A program made the position numbers and the translations under genes. Source: UBA4416 sp038327195 (lineage in GTDB: Bacteria > Bacteroidota > Bacteroidia > B-17B0 > Aurantibacillaceae). From it: 64,000 nucleotides of DNA. Below the pieces are notes generated by a model that had not been told where the DNA came from, ran no database searches, and saw only the letters and a program-made list of their open reading frames with translations. Positions 43,221 through 52,262 of this stretch are shown here, in pieces. How positions within the stretch are numbered: the stretch's first letter is position 1; every line of letters starts with the position of its first letter. The DNA lies in NCBI GenBank assembly GCA_038327195.1, contig JBBQKU010000002.1, forward strand, positions 62,001 through 126,000, read 5' to 3'.

Positions 43221-43901
43221 TTGGCTTACCTATTACATATAGAAAGTACATCAACTGTTTGTTCAATTGCAATTAGTGAAAATGAAAAACTAATTGCACT
43301 AAAAGAAGTAAATGATGGATTTTCTCATGCCGAAAATTTACACCTTTTCATTCAAGATGTATTGCAACAATCTGGTTTAACTATTAATCAACTTCACGCA
43401 ATTTCGGTAAGTTCTGGCCCAGGTTCATATACAGGTTTACGGATTGGATTTGCATCAGCTAAAGGATTAGCTTACGTCCTTAAGATTCCATTAATAAAAG
43501 TTGACACGCTTAAATCATTGAGTAAAAGTGTTATAGATTCAGTAAATGAAGATGCTTATTATTGCCCGTTAATAGATGCGCGAAGAATGGAAGTGTATTA
43601 TGCAATTCATAATTCTGAATTAGATGAAATTAAAAAACCAATGAATCTTGTTTTAACCGCAGAAGGTATTAATACTTTTAAGTTAGATAAGGCTGTTTAT
43701 TTTTTTGGAGATGCAATAGAAAAATCAAAATTGCTCCTAAGTAATTTAACGAACATTTATTTTATTGAAAATATAATGCCGAGTGCTAAGCATTTAATTC
43801 CTTTGGCTTTTAAAAAATTTAATGAAAATGATTTTGAAGATTTAGCGTATGCTGAGCCCTTTTATTTGAAAGATTTTTTCTTTACAACTGCCAGTAAATA
43901 A
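43221..43901 (+). CDS. tsaB: tRNA threonylcarbamoyladenosine biosynthesis protein TsaB
   Basis: 226 residues from a TTG start at 43221, 3 bases after the adaptor stop; there is no alternative ATG near the conserved N-terminus LLHIESTSTVCSIAI. ASKHA fold; FSHAENLHLFIQDVL and the diagnostic SSGPGSYTGLRIGFASAKGL follow. TsaB partners TsaD and TsaE to make t6A37 in ANN-decoding tRNAs. Co-transcription with efflux genes is common in Bacteroidota (from memory) and probably positional only. Confidence 0.95.
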   Translation: MAYLLHIESTSTVCSIAISENEKLIALKEVNDGFSHAENLHLFIQDVLQQSGLTINQLHAISVSSGPGSYTGLRIGFASAKGLAYVLKIPLIKVDTLKSLSKSVIDSVNEDAYYCPLIDARRMEVYYAIHNSELDEIKKPMNLVLTAEGINTFKLDKAVYFFGDAIEKSKLLLSNLTNIYFIENIMPSAKHLIPLAFKKFNENDFEDLAYAEPFYLKDFFFTTASK

Positions 43902-43909
43902 TAGTATTT

Positions 43910-44785
43910 TTGAGCGTGGAAACTAAATATGCCTTTATTATAAATCCTAATGCAGGAGTAAAGAAGAAATTAAACATTGAAGAGTTTATTGCTTCTAATT
44001 TTCCTAAAACAATTCCTTATGATGTTATTATTTGGGAGTACGCTAATGATACAACTCCAATTATTCAAAAAATAGCAGATAGTAATTATGATTATGTGAT
44101 AGCTTGTGGAGGAGATGGAACCGTTAATATGGTTGCTTCATTAATAGTAAATACGAATATGGCTTTAGGTATTTTGCCTTTAGGCTCTGGTAATGGTTTA
44201 GCCAGAAGCAATGGAATACCAATGGATTTAGTAAAAGCATTACAAGTTATTGAAAAAGGAAAAACAGAGTTAATAGATTCAGGTACTATAAATAGTAAAT
44301 CGTTTTTTTGTACTGCGGGTATTGGTTTTGATGCATTAATTGCGCACAAATTTGCTGAAAGTACAAAACGAGGATTTGTTACTTATTTTAAAACAAGTGT
44401 GAAAGAATTTTTTAATTACAAACCTCATTCATATTCAATTACTGTAGATGGAAAAAATTTTCAAACGCCAGCTTTTTTAATAACGGTTGCAAATGCTGGT
44501 CAGTGGGGAAATGATGTATATATTGCTCCAGCAGCTAAACTCAATGATGGTTTATTTCATATTAGTGTTTTAAAACCATTTCCATTAGTAACATTTCCGT
44601 TGTTTGGTATAAAATTATTTTCAAAAAAAGCTGATACCTTTAAATATTTAGAATCTTTTATTGGTAAAAAAATTGAAATAGTATTTGAAAATGAATTACC
44701 TGCGCATTATGATGGCGAACCATTATTGGTTAAAGAGAAAGTAATCATTGAAATGTTTCCATTAAGCCTCAATATTATTTGCTAA
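43910..44785 (+). CDS. Diacylglycerol/lipid kinase family protein (YegS/DgkB-like)
   Basis: 291 residues from a TTG at 43910 (a GTG two codons later is an alternative start). The DAGK catalytic domain has FIINPNAGVKKKL, the phosphate loop ACGGDGTVNMVAS, and LGILPLGSGNGLARS; the second domain carries CTAGIGFDALIAHKFAEST. The last beta strands hold AHYDGEPLLV. Phosphorylates diacylglycerol or a related lipid. It lies 8 bases after tsaB and converges on the ABC ATPase gene. Confidence 0.93.
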   Translation: MSVETKYAFIINPNAGVKKKLNIEEFIASNFPKTIPYDVIIWEYANDTTPIIQKIADSNYDYVIACGGDGTVNMVASLIVNTNMALGILPLGSGNGLARSNGIPMDLVKALQVIEKGKTELIDSGTINSKSFFCTAGIGFDALIAHKFAESTKRGFVTYFKTSVKEFFNYKPHSYSITVDGKNFQTPAFLITVANAGQWGNDVYIAPAAKLNDGLFHISVLKPFPLVTFPLFGIKLFSKKADTFKYLESFIGKKIEIVFENELPAHYDGEPLLVKEKVIIEMFPLSLNIIC

Positions 44786-44792
44786 TTATTAA

Positions 44793-45518
44793 TTAAGCAA
44801 ATCCTTCCATTCTGGTAGCAAATGAAGTTATGTTTTTGTTTTCATAATCAGATTCAACAATACCATCTTTTAAACGAACAATGCGATGAGCATGCATAGC
44901 AATATCTTCTTCGTGTGTTACTAAAATGATTGTATTTCCTTTTTTATGGATGTCTTCTAGTAAACCCATAATTTCAACGGATGTTTTACTATCTAAATTT
45001 CCAGTAGGTTCATCGGCTAATATAATGGCAGGATTGTTTACTAAAGCTCTAGCAATTGCAACACGCTGTCTTTGTCCACCAGATAATTCGTTAGGTTTGT
45101 GAGTCATTCTGTTTCCTAGTCCAACTTGTTCGAGAACATTTTTTGCCATTTCAATACGCTTCGATTTTTCAATACCAGCATATATGAGAGGAAGCATTAC
45201 ATTTTCTAAAGTTGTTGAACGTGGTAATAAATTAAAAGTTTGAAATACAAATCCAATTTGTTTATTTCTTACTTCAGCTAACTCATTATCAGTCATTTTA
45301 GCAACAGCCAAATTATTCAAAATATATTCTCCAGAAGTTGGCGAATCTAAGCAACCAAGCATATTCATTAATGTAGATTTTCCGCTACCGCTTGGCCCCA
45401 TTAAGGCAACGTATTCGTTTTTGTAAATATTAAGAGATACACCACTTAAAGCATGAATTTCTTCTGTACCAATTTTATATTCTTTTTTTATATTACTTAA
45501 TTCAATAATGGGTTGCAT
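44793..45518 (-). CDS. MacB/LolD-type ABC transporter ATPase
   Basis: 241 residues. Walker A MGPSGSGKSTLMN, Q-loop FVFQTFNLLPRSTTLENV, signature LSGGQRQRVAIARALV, Walker B ILADEPTGNLD and the H-loop VTHEEDIA. The sequence around LPRSTTLENVMLPLIYAG is typical of MacB/LolD-family ATPases that drive mechanotransmission efflux or lipoprotein release. No FtsX-like permease is adjacent. A link to the TolC/adaptor pair at 40433-43217 is plausible but not shown. Confidence 0.93.
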   Translation of the reverse strand: MQPIIELSNIKKEYKIGTEEIHALSGVSLNIYKNEYVALMGPSGSGKSTLMNMLGCLDSPTSGEYILNNLAVAKMTDNELAEVRNKQIGFVFQTFNLLPRSTTLENVMLPLIYAGIEKSKRIEMAKNVLEQVGLGNRMTHKPNELSGGQRQRVAIARALVNNPAIILADEPTGNLDSKTSVEIMGLLEDIHKKGNTIILVTHEEDIAMHAHRIVRLKDGIVESDYENKNITSFATRMEGFA

Positions 45519-45592
45519 CTTACAAAAGTATTACAAAATTAAATACATATAAACTGAATTATATTATTGGTAATATAAACGTATTAACGGAA

Positions 45593-47059
45593 TTAATCCG
45601 ATTCTCCTTTTTCAAGATTACTGTTTCTTTTACTGTATAGGAAATAAATAATTAATCCAAGCCCTAACCAAGCAAGTGAAAATAATTGGGCGTCTTTATC
45701 TAACTTAATCATTAAAAAAGTATTGATTAAAATACCACAAATCGCAATTACTGGAAGTGCAGGAACTTTAAAATTTCTTTGTAAATTAGGTTGTTTAACT
45801 CTTAATAACCAAACAGCTATACATACCATTGTAAATGCAAATAAAGTACCAAAGCTCGTCATATCTGCTAATGTACTGATTGGAGTAAACCCTGCAACTA
45901 AGGCAATTATTACACCTAAAAACACAGTGTTTTTATAAGGCGTTTTATTTACAGGGTGTAATTCTGAAAAGAATTTTGGAATTAAACCATCTTTCGACAT
46001 TCCCATAAATATGCGAGATTGTCCAAGCATCATTACCATTAAAACCGAGATTAAACCAACAGTAGCTGCAATAGTTATTATGAATACAGCCCAAGGCATT
46101 CCAGCAATTTCAAATGCCGTAGCGACAGGAGCTTTAATCGCATTAGGATATTTTCCCATTGGATCAAAATCTTTATAGCTCATCATTCCTGTTAATACTA
46201 GTGACACTAAAATGTAAAGTGCGGTACAAACCATTAATGAAGTAATAATTGCAAAAGGAACATCTTTTTTAGGATTAATAGCTTCACCAGCCTGTGTAGA
46301 AACTGCATCAAATCCAACATAAGCAAAAAATATGGCTGCTGCTCCTGAAATAATACCATTCCAACCATAAACCAAACGACTTTCACCATGGTCTAAAATG
46401 GAAGTTTCATCAGGAATAAATGGAACCCAGTTTGCTGTATTAATACAAAAAGCACCGACAATAATTACAAACAATACAGCCGCGATTTTCACTACAACAA
46501 TTACATTATTTGCTTTTGCAGCTTCTTTTGTTCCTCGAACTAATAATGCTGTTACTAATAATACAATTATAGTTGCTGGTAAATTCATCGAAAATCCTGA
46601 ACCAGCGTAACTTCCTGGATCTTGAGTTAACCAATCAGGAATATGAAGGTGAAGTAAACCTAAAAATTTATTAAAATAACCACTCCAACTTACCGCTACA
46701 GTCATTGAACCCATTGCATATTCCAAAACTAATCCCCAACCAATTATCCATGCAAACATTTCCCCAATTGTTCCATAAGCATAAGCATAAGCTGAACCTT
46801 CAACAGGAATCATACTCGCAAATTCGCTATAACATAATGCTGCAAAAACACAGGCAATTCCTGCAATGATAAATGACAATGCTAATGCAGGGCCAGCATG
46901 AAAATAGGCTCCAGTCCCGGTTAATACAAATATTCCACCACCAATTATAGCTCCAATTCCAATAGCTGTTAAACTCCACTTACCTAATACTCTTTTAAGT
47001 TCGCTTTTTTTCATATCAGCCTCAAAAGCAGATACTGGTTTTATTCTCCAAATTGACAT
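45593..47059 (-). CDS. APC-family amino acid permease (CAT type)
   Basis: 488 residues, about 12-13 membrane helices. Helix 1 carries LTAIGIGAIIGGGIFVLTG, the substrate-binding glycine motif of APC transporters; other landmarks are CYSEFASMIPVEGSAYAYAYG and FFAYVGFDAVSTQAGEAINP of the cationic amino-acid transporter branch. Imports amino acids by ion or proton symport or exchange; the substrate is not resolved. A 75-base gap separates it from the ATPase gene downstream. Confidence 0.93.
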   Translation of the reverse strand: MSIWRIKPVSAFEADMKKSELKRVLGKWSLTAIGIGAIIGGGIFVLTGTGAYFHAGPALALSFIIAGIACVFAALCYSEFASMIPVEGSAYAYAYGTIGEMFAWIIGWGLVLEYAMGSMTVAVSWSGYFNKFLGLLHLHIPDWLTQDPGSYAGSGFSMNLPATIIVLLVTALLVRGTKEAAKANNVIVVVKIAAVLFVIIVGAFCINTANWVPFIPDETSILDHGESRLVYGWNGIISGAAAIFFAYVGFDAVSTQAGEAINPKKDVPFAIITSLMVCTALYILVSLVLTGMMSYKDFDPMGKYPNAIKAPVATAFEIAGMPWAVFIITIAATVGLISVLMVMMLGQSRIFMGMSKDGLIPKFFSELHPVNKTPYKNTVFLGVIIALVAGFTPISTLADMTSFGTLFAFTMVCIAVWLLRVKQPNLQRNFKVPALPVIAICGILINTFLMIKLDKDAQLFSLAWLGLGLIIYFLYSKRNSNLEKGESD

Positions 47060-47144
47060 ATAATTAGTGTTTTTTGATTTATATTAATAATCCAAATATA
47101 TAAATTAAACAAGATATACCAAATTAGAACCTTATAAATTAAGC

Positions 47145-48479
47145 TTAATCGAAAATAGCCTTGATATGTAATGTTTTGACTGATTCATTAGTAATCTTAA
47201 AACGGTCATCCATTCTGTAACCAACAAGCCAAACAATTTGTTTGTTGCTTTCTAAAATCCAAACATCTTCTTTTTCGAACTTTGATAATTTTTGATCTTT
47301 AAAATAATCACTTATTTTTTTAAAACCGGACATTCCAAACGGCTTAAATTTATCCCCAATTTTCCATTTACGAAGTGTGAGAGGGAAAAGTTTATCAGTT
47401 AATGTTATAACTATTTCATTTCTATTTTGAGTGAATTCTACTTTATTTATTGCTTCCAAAATTAAAGTAAATGGTAAATGGTTTGTTTCGGTTAATGAAT
47501 TTATTTGAAACTCATTAATTGAAATTTCTCTATTTTTTTCTTTTATTATAATATCAAGTCTATCAACAACTAAATTATGAGTAGTTGATTCAAATTGCTT
47601 TCCAATAATATTACCTTCTGTTAATAATGCTGACAATTGCCTTATTTGAGAGGTGTTAAAGTTTTTGGGATTAAGCCATTCAAATAACAGAGTTTCTTTT
47701 TGAGCCTCATTTAATAATGATGAGATATTAATTTTTAGAATATTATTTTCTTCCTCACACATTTCATTAAACTTTAATTCGCAAAACTGAGTAACAATTT
47801 GTGCTGATTGTTTAAAATAATGAATGGAAGTATTTAAAGTATCTTCTAGTGTAGGATTTAATTTTTTGAGTTCAGGAATTATTTGATGACGAATAAAATT
47901 TCGTTTATATTTTATTTCCTGATTGCTACTATCTTCTCTATATTTTAATTCGCTTTTGTTGGCATAATTAATAATTTCTTGCTTTGTAGCAAATAATAAT
48001 GGACGCACAACATTGTTTTGTTTTTCAGGAATACCTTGTAATCCTTTAATTCCAGTGCCTCTTGTTAAATTTACAAATAAAGTTTCAGCATTATCATTCG
48101 CATGGTGTGCTGTTAAAAGATAAGTGTAATCATGCTTTTCAATTAATTCTGTAAACCAATTGTATCTAAGTTCACGAGCAGCCATTTGAATGGATAATTT
48201 TTTTTGTGCCGCGTATTCTTTTGTGTTAAAATAAATGGTATGACACTTCTTATTAATTGATTTTGCGTATGCTTCGCAAAAGGCTGTGTCATCATTTGCT
48301 TCTTTACCTCTTAATTGAAAATTACAATGTGCTAACTCAAAGTTATATCCGCTTTTAAATAATAAATCACATAATACAACAGAGTCTATACCACCACTAA
48401 ACGCAACTAATAATTTATCAGTTTTATTAAAAAGATTTTTAGTAAGTATATTTCTGTCAAATTCTTTAAGCACCATCAA
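47145..48479 (-). CDS. tilS: tRNA(Ile)-lysidine synthase
   Basis: 444 residues: N-type ATP-pyrophosphatase domain with PP-loop VAFSGGIDSVVL (about 25-36) and the LAHCNFQLRG strand, AHHANDNAETLFVNLTRGTG, the linker with RNFIRHQIIPELKKLNP, and a C-terminal TilS_C domain (TLRKWKIGDKFKPFGMSGFK-like). Converts C34 of tRNA-Ile2 to lysidine so that it reads AUA; a candidate substrate is the tRNA at 1738-1811. Divergent from kmo. Confidence 0.95.
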   Translation of the reverse strand: MMVLKEFDRNILTKNLFNKTDKLLVAFSGGIDSVVLCDLLFKSGYNFELAHCNFQLRGKEANDDTAFCEAYAKSINKKCHTIYFNTKEYAAQKKLSIQMAARELRYNWFTELIEKHDYTYLLTAHHANDNAETLFVNLTRGTGIKGLQGIPEKQNNVVRPLLFATKQEIINYANKSELKYREDSSNQEIKYKRNFIRHQIIPELKKLNPTLEDTLNTSIHYFKQSAQIVTQFCELKFNEMCEEENNILKINISSLLNEAQKETLLFEWLNPKNFNTSQIRQLSALLTEGNIIGKQFESTTHNLVVDRLDIIIKEKNREISINEFQINSLTETNHLPFTLILEAINKVEFTQNRNEIVITLTDKLFPLTLRKWKIGDKFKPFGMSGFKKISDYFKDQKLSKFEKEDVWILESNKQIVWLVGYRMDDRFKITNESVKTLHIKAIFD

Positions 48480-48594
48480 ATTTACATTTAATATGTCAAA
48501 ACATAATGAGTACTTGAGGTGAAATTGTCAATTATTTTTTTAATTTATTACAAAAGAAATAGATAAATTAGAGCTTTAAAATTTAAAACTTATT

Positions 48595-49944
48595 ATGAGT
48601 ACTCAAAAAAATATAACAGTAGTAGGGGCAGGCTTAGTTGGTTCTTTGGTTTCTATTTATTTAGCAAAACGTGGTTATAAAGTTCAGATTTTTGAACGTC
48701 GTGGTGATATGCGAAAAGCAGATATGATTGCAGGGCGTTCAATTAATTTAGCTCTTAGCGACCGTGGCTGGCGTGGATTAGAAGGTGTTGGTATTGATGA
48801 TGAAATTCGAAAAATCGCCATACCAATGTATGGTCGTTCTATACACATGAAAGATGGAACATCCACTTATCAAAAATACGGTAAAGATAATGAAGCCATT
48901 TATTCAGTTTCACGTGGAGGAATAAATATGCGTTTGATGGATTTAGCAGAAAATAATCCTAACATTACCATTAATTTTGATGAGCGTTGCGATAAATTAG
49001 ATCGTAAAACAAATGAAGTTACTTTTTTTAATACAGGATTAAATAAATTAACACATGTAAAAAGCGATTATATATTTGGTTCTGATGGGGCATTTAGTGC
49101 AGTTCGTTCTCAAATGCAATTTCAATCGGATCGATTTGATTACCAACAATTTTATATTGATTGTGGCTACAAAGAATTAGTTATTCCTGCAGGGAAAAAT
49201 GGCGAACACGTTATTGAAAAAAATGCATTGCATATTTGGCCACGTGGAAGTTTTATGATGATTGCCTTGCCTAACATGGACGGTAGCTTTACATGTACTT
49301 TGTTTTTTCAAATGGAAGGTAAAGTATCTTTCGATGCTTTAAAAACTAAGGAAGAAGTATTGAAGTTTTTTACTGAAGAGTTTCCTGATACCATTGCAAT
49401 GATGCCAACTTTGTTAGATGATTATTTCAACAATCCAACGTCTAGTTTAGTTACTGTAAAATGTAAACCTTGGGTTTGGGATGATAAAATTGCATTGATT
49501 GGAGATGCAGCTCATGCTATAGTTCCTTTTTACGGACAAGGAATGAATTGTGGTTTTGAAGATTGTGTGGTGCTGAATGAATTGATGGATAAACACGGTG
49601 AGTTAAATGCTAATTGTTTAAAGGAATATGAAACTTTACGTAAACCTGATGGTGATGCGATTGCAGATTTAGCTATTGCCAATTTTATTGAAATGCGTGA
49701 TAAAACTGCTGATAAAACTTTTTTATTACAAAAGAAAATTGAAGCAAAATTTAGTGCTAAATATCCTGAAAAATGGATTCCATTATATAGTATGGTCACC
49801 TATACGCCAAGTATTAGATACAGTGAGGCTTTGCGAGATGGGAATAAACAACAAGCTATAATGGATAAAATAATGGTAATGCCAGATATTGAATCAAAAT
49901 GGGATAGTGAAGAGGTTGAGAAATCTATTTTAAATTTATTATAA
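48595..49944 (+). CDS. kmo: Kynurenine 3-monooxygenase (FAD-dependent)
   Basis: 449 residues, close to the family length. FAD-binding VVGAGLVGSLVSIYLAKRGY (8-27), the DG-type motif in YIFGSDGAFSAVRSQM, and IALIGDAAHAIVPFYGQGMN followed by CGFEDCVVLNELM, the arrangement of Kmo. AGRSINLALSDRGWRGL is a further Kmo hallmark. It hydroxylates kynurenine with NADPH and O2 on the aerobic route from tryptophan to NAD. No other kynurenine-pathway gene is in the window. First in the kmo-mazG-DUF6913-dapA run. Confidence 0.95.
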   Translation: MSTQKNITVVGAGLVGSLVSIYLAKRGYKVQIFERRGDMRKADMIAGRSINLALSDRGWRGLEGVGIDDEIRKIAIPMYGRSIHMKDGTSTYQKYGKDNEAIYSVSRGGINMRLMDLAENNPNITINFDERCDKLDRKTNEVTFFNTGLNKLTHVKSDYIFGSDGAFSAVRSQMQFQSDRFDYQQFYIDCGYKELVIPAGKNGEHVIEKNALHIWPRGSFMMIALPNMDGSFTCTLFFQMEGKVSFDALKTKEEVLKFFTEEFPDTIAMMPTLLDDYFNNPTSSLVTVKCKPWVWDDKIALIGDAAHAIVPFYGQGMNCGFEDCVVLNELMDKHGELNANCLKEYETLRKPDGDAIADLAIANFIEMRDKTADKTFLLQKKIEAKFSAKYPEKWIPLYSMVTYTPSIRYSEALRDGNKQQAIMDKIMVMPDIESKWDSEEVEKSILNLL

Positions 49945-49945
49945 C

Positions 49946-50716
49946 ATGGATCCTCGATTAATTGCTTTTGAAAGATTGCTAAACATAATGGATGATTTAA
50001 GGGCAAAATGTCCTTGGGATCAAAAACAAACTTTTGAAAGTTTAAGACATTTAACGATTGAAGAAACTTATGAGTTAAGTGATGCTATTTTAAAAGGCGA
50101 TAAAAATGAAATTAAAAAAGAAATAGGTGATGTTTTATTACACTTAGTCTTTTATTCTAAACTTGGTAGCGAAACAAATGATTTTGATATTACTGATGTA
50201 ATTAATTCTCTTTGTGAAAAAATGATATTTCGTCACCCACATATTTATGGGGATGTTAAGGTTGAAAATTCAGAAGAAGTAATTCAAAATTGGGAAAAGT
50301 TAAAACAAAAAGAAGGAAACAAAGGTGCATTATCTGGTGTGCCAAATAGTATGCCTTCATTGTTAAAAGCATTGCGTATACAAGAAAAGGCCAGAGCTAT
50401 TGGGTTTGATTGGGAAGATCCGAATCAGGTGTGGGAAAAAGTGCAAGAAGAGTTAGCTGAACTACAAGTGGAAGTAAAAGCAAAAGATCAAAAGAAAATT
50501 GAAAGCGAATTGGGCGATGTATTATTTGCATTAATAAATTATGCGCGTTTTTTAAACGTAAATTCAGAAGATGCTTTAGAAAAAACTAATAAGAAATTCA
50601 TTTCGCGTTTTAATTATATGGAACAAAAAATTTTAGTTCAAGGAAAAGCATTAGCTGACTGTAGTTTAGCGGAAATGGATGTGTTTTGGAACGAAGCCAA
50701 AAAGATGGAGAAATAA
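49946..50716 (+). CDS. mazG: Nucleoside triphosphate pyrophosphohydrolase MazG
   Basis: 256 residues with tandem MazG domains. The first has CPWDQKQTFESLRHLTIEET and EIGDVLLHLVFYSKL; the second has VQEELAELQVEVKAKD and ELGDVLFALINYAR, with the Glu/Asp metal ligands of the EExxE...ExxD pattern. FRHPHIYGD is conserved between domains. Hydrolyses NTPs to NMP and pyrophosphate, for nucleotide house-cleaning. Its ATG comes 1 base after the kmo stop, so coupling is likely. Confidence 0.95.
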   Translation: MDPRLIAFERLLNIMDDLRAKCPWDQKQTFESLRHLTIEETYELSDAILKGDKNEIKKEIGDVLLHLVFYSKLGSETNDFDITDVINSLCEKMIFRHPHIYGDVKVENSEEVIQNWEKLKQKEGNKGALSGVPNSMPSLLKALRIQEKARAIGFDWEDPNQVWEKVQEELAELQVEVKAKDQKKIESELGDVLFALINYARFLNVNSEDALEKTNKKFISRFNYMEQKILVQGKALADCSLAEMDVFWNEAKKMEK

Positions 50717-50722
50717 AAAATA

Positions 50723-51235
50723 ATGTCAGTAATAAAAAACATATCTACTTATTTACTTTCCAAAAAAGAAAGCCCTAAAACGGTGAAACAATTTTTTTCT
50801 TGGAATCAATTGTCTAAAGTTTTAATTATTTGCTACGATAATCAATTAAGCGATATTGTGGATTTTATTAATTCTTGTAAAGCTGATAACATTTCTGTTC
50901 ATGTAGCGGTTATATTTAACGGAAAACTAGAACAAGCTCCAAAGCCACATTTTGAACATAGTATTTTAGACAAAAAACAATTTTCGTTTTTTAATTTGCC
51001 AAATGAAAATACAATCCAAATACTTAATTCTAAATCATTCGACTTATTAATAAATTTAGGTCATAATGAGCAAATTCAGTCTTTAGCATTAAGTAAATTA
51101 GTAGCCGTAAAATGTAAAATATCAAACTTCCAAAATTCAATATTTGATATAACGATTGATAAAGATAACACAATGAACATTGCCAATTACCTGAAACAAG
51201 TAATTGTATATTTAAACATGATTAAACCAAAATAA
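50723..51235 (+). CDS. DUF6913-like hypothetical protein
   Basis: 170 residues, alpha/beta, soluble. The pattern (residue blocks SKVLIICYDNQ, FDLLINLGHNEQIQ, LSKLVAVKCKISNF) matches what I recall as DUF6913, a Bacteroidota-specific family found directly ahead of dapA. No catalytic motif is evident. It lies 6 bases after mazG and 1 base before dapA, suggesting tight co-expression with lysine/DAP synthesis. Confidence 0.72.
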   Translation: MSVIKNISTYLLSKKESPKTVKQFFSWNQLSKVLIICYDNQLSDIVDFINSCKADNISVHVAVIFNGKLEQAPKPHFEHSILDKKQFSFFNLPNENTIQILNSKSFDLLINLGHNEQIQSLALSKLVAVKCKISNFQNSIFDITIDKDNTMNIANYLKQVIVYLNMIKPK

Positions 51236-51236
51236 A

Positions 51237-52115
51237 ATGAAACAAGCATTAAATTTTACAGGAACAGGCGTAGCTATTGTTACACCATTTACAATTAAAG
51301 GCGCAGTTGATTTTCCTGCATTAACAAAATTAGTAGAGCACTTAATTAAAGGCAGAGTTGAATATATTGTTGTATTAGGAACAACAGGGGAAACTGCAAC
51401 TTTAACAAAAGAAGAAAAACAATTAGTTATTTCACATATTATCAAAGCAACTAAAAACCGTATTCCTTTAGTATTAGGAGTAGGAGGAAACAACACTGCT
51501 GAATTAGTTGAACAATTAAAGAAAGATGATTTAACAGGTTTTTCTGCTATACTTTCAGTTTCACCATATTATAATAAACCATCGCAAGAAGGTATTTACC
51601 AGCATTATAAAGCAATTGCAAAGGCAAGTCCATTACCAATTATTTTATATAATGTACCGGGGCGTACAGCTTCAAATATTGCTTGGGACACAACTATTCG
51701 TTTAGCTAAAGAGTTTAAAAATATTATTGCTATAAAAGAAGCGAGTGGTAATATAGAACAGTGCATGAAAATTATTAAACACCGCCCTGATAATTTTTTA
51801 ATAATAAGTGGTGATGATAATTTAACACTTCCATTAATTGCGAGTGGTGCTGATGGTGTAATTTCGGTGGTGGCAAATGCTTATCCTAAAGATTTCAGCG
51901 ACATGGTTCGTTCTGCATTAGTACATGATTTTAAAACAGCTCAAAAATTGCATTATAAATTAATGGAAATTACGGAACAATTATTTGCGGATGGAAATCC
52001 AGGTGGTGTTAAAGTAGTTTTAGCAAATAAAAAAATAACTCAAACGTATGTTCGTTTGCCTTTAGTTGAGCCAAATGATAAAGTTAAAGCAACATTAAAA
52101 AAAATAGCGTATTAG
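51237..52115 (+). CDS. dapA: 4-hydroxy-tetrahydrodipicolinate synthase
   Basis: 292 residues, standard DapA length. Active-site features: VLGTTGETATLTKEEK (Thr pair), SVSPYYNKPSQEGIYQHY with the catalytic Tyr, ILYNVPGRTASN, and the Schiff-base Lys in IAIKEASGNIEQ. Condenses pyruvate with aspartate semialdehyde, the first step to DAP and lysine; dapD is at 20358. A repeat element follows the stop by about 15 bases. Confidence 0.97.
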   Translation: MKQALNFTGTGVAIVTPFTIKGAVDFPALTKLVEHLIKGRVEYIVVLGTTGETATLTKEEKQLVISHIIKATKNRIPLVLGVGGNNTAELVEQLKKDDLTGFSAILSVSPYYNKPSQEGIYQHYKAIAKASPLPIILYNVPGRTASNIAWDTTIRLAKEFKNIIAIKEASGNIEQCMKIIKHRPDNFLIISGDDNLTLPLIASGADGVISVVANAYPKDFSDMVRSALVHDFKTAQKLHYKLMEITEQLFADGNPGGVKVVLANKKITQTYVRLPLVEPNDKVKATLKKIAY

Positions 52116-52130
52116 TTAATTAAAAGAGAT

Positions 52131-52218
52131 TTGGGCGTTTCCCTGCGGGTCAGGCTTTTCACTCCAATCTTTTTGCAAGAGACAGGCAAAAAGGATTTTC
52201 GTTTCAATCCTTAACGCA
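52131..52218. repeat. Intergenic repeat element with GCGTT/AACGC ends
   Basis: An 88-base GC-richer block opening TTGGGCGTTTCCC and closing TTAACGC, with short complementary ends (GCGTT 52135-52139 / AACGC 52213-52217) and a central hairpin CTTTTTGC (52169-52176) / GCAAAAAG (52186-52193) with a 9-base loop. The wording GGTCAGGCTTTTCACTCCAATC...GGATTTTCGTTTCAATCC (shortened) is one I know as a dispersed intergenic repeat of Bacteroidota genomes. It may also terminate the dapA transcript. Confidence 0.65.
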
Positions 52219-52262
52219 ATTTTTAGTAATAAAATATAATTTACTTTTTTAATTTAACTATA

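Noticed and set aside
44793..45518. Calling the ATPase lolD or macB by name
   Set aside because: Without the partner permease the two subfamilies cannot be separated by eye.
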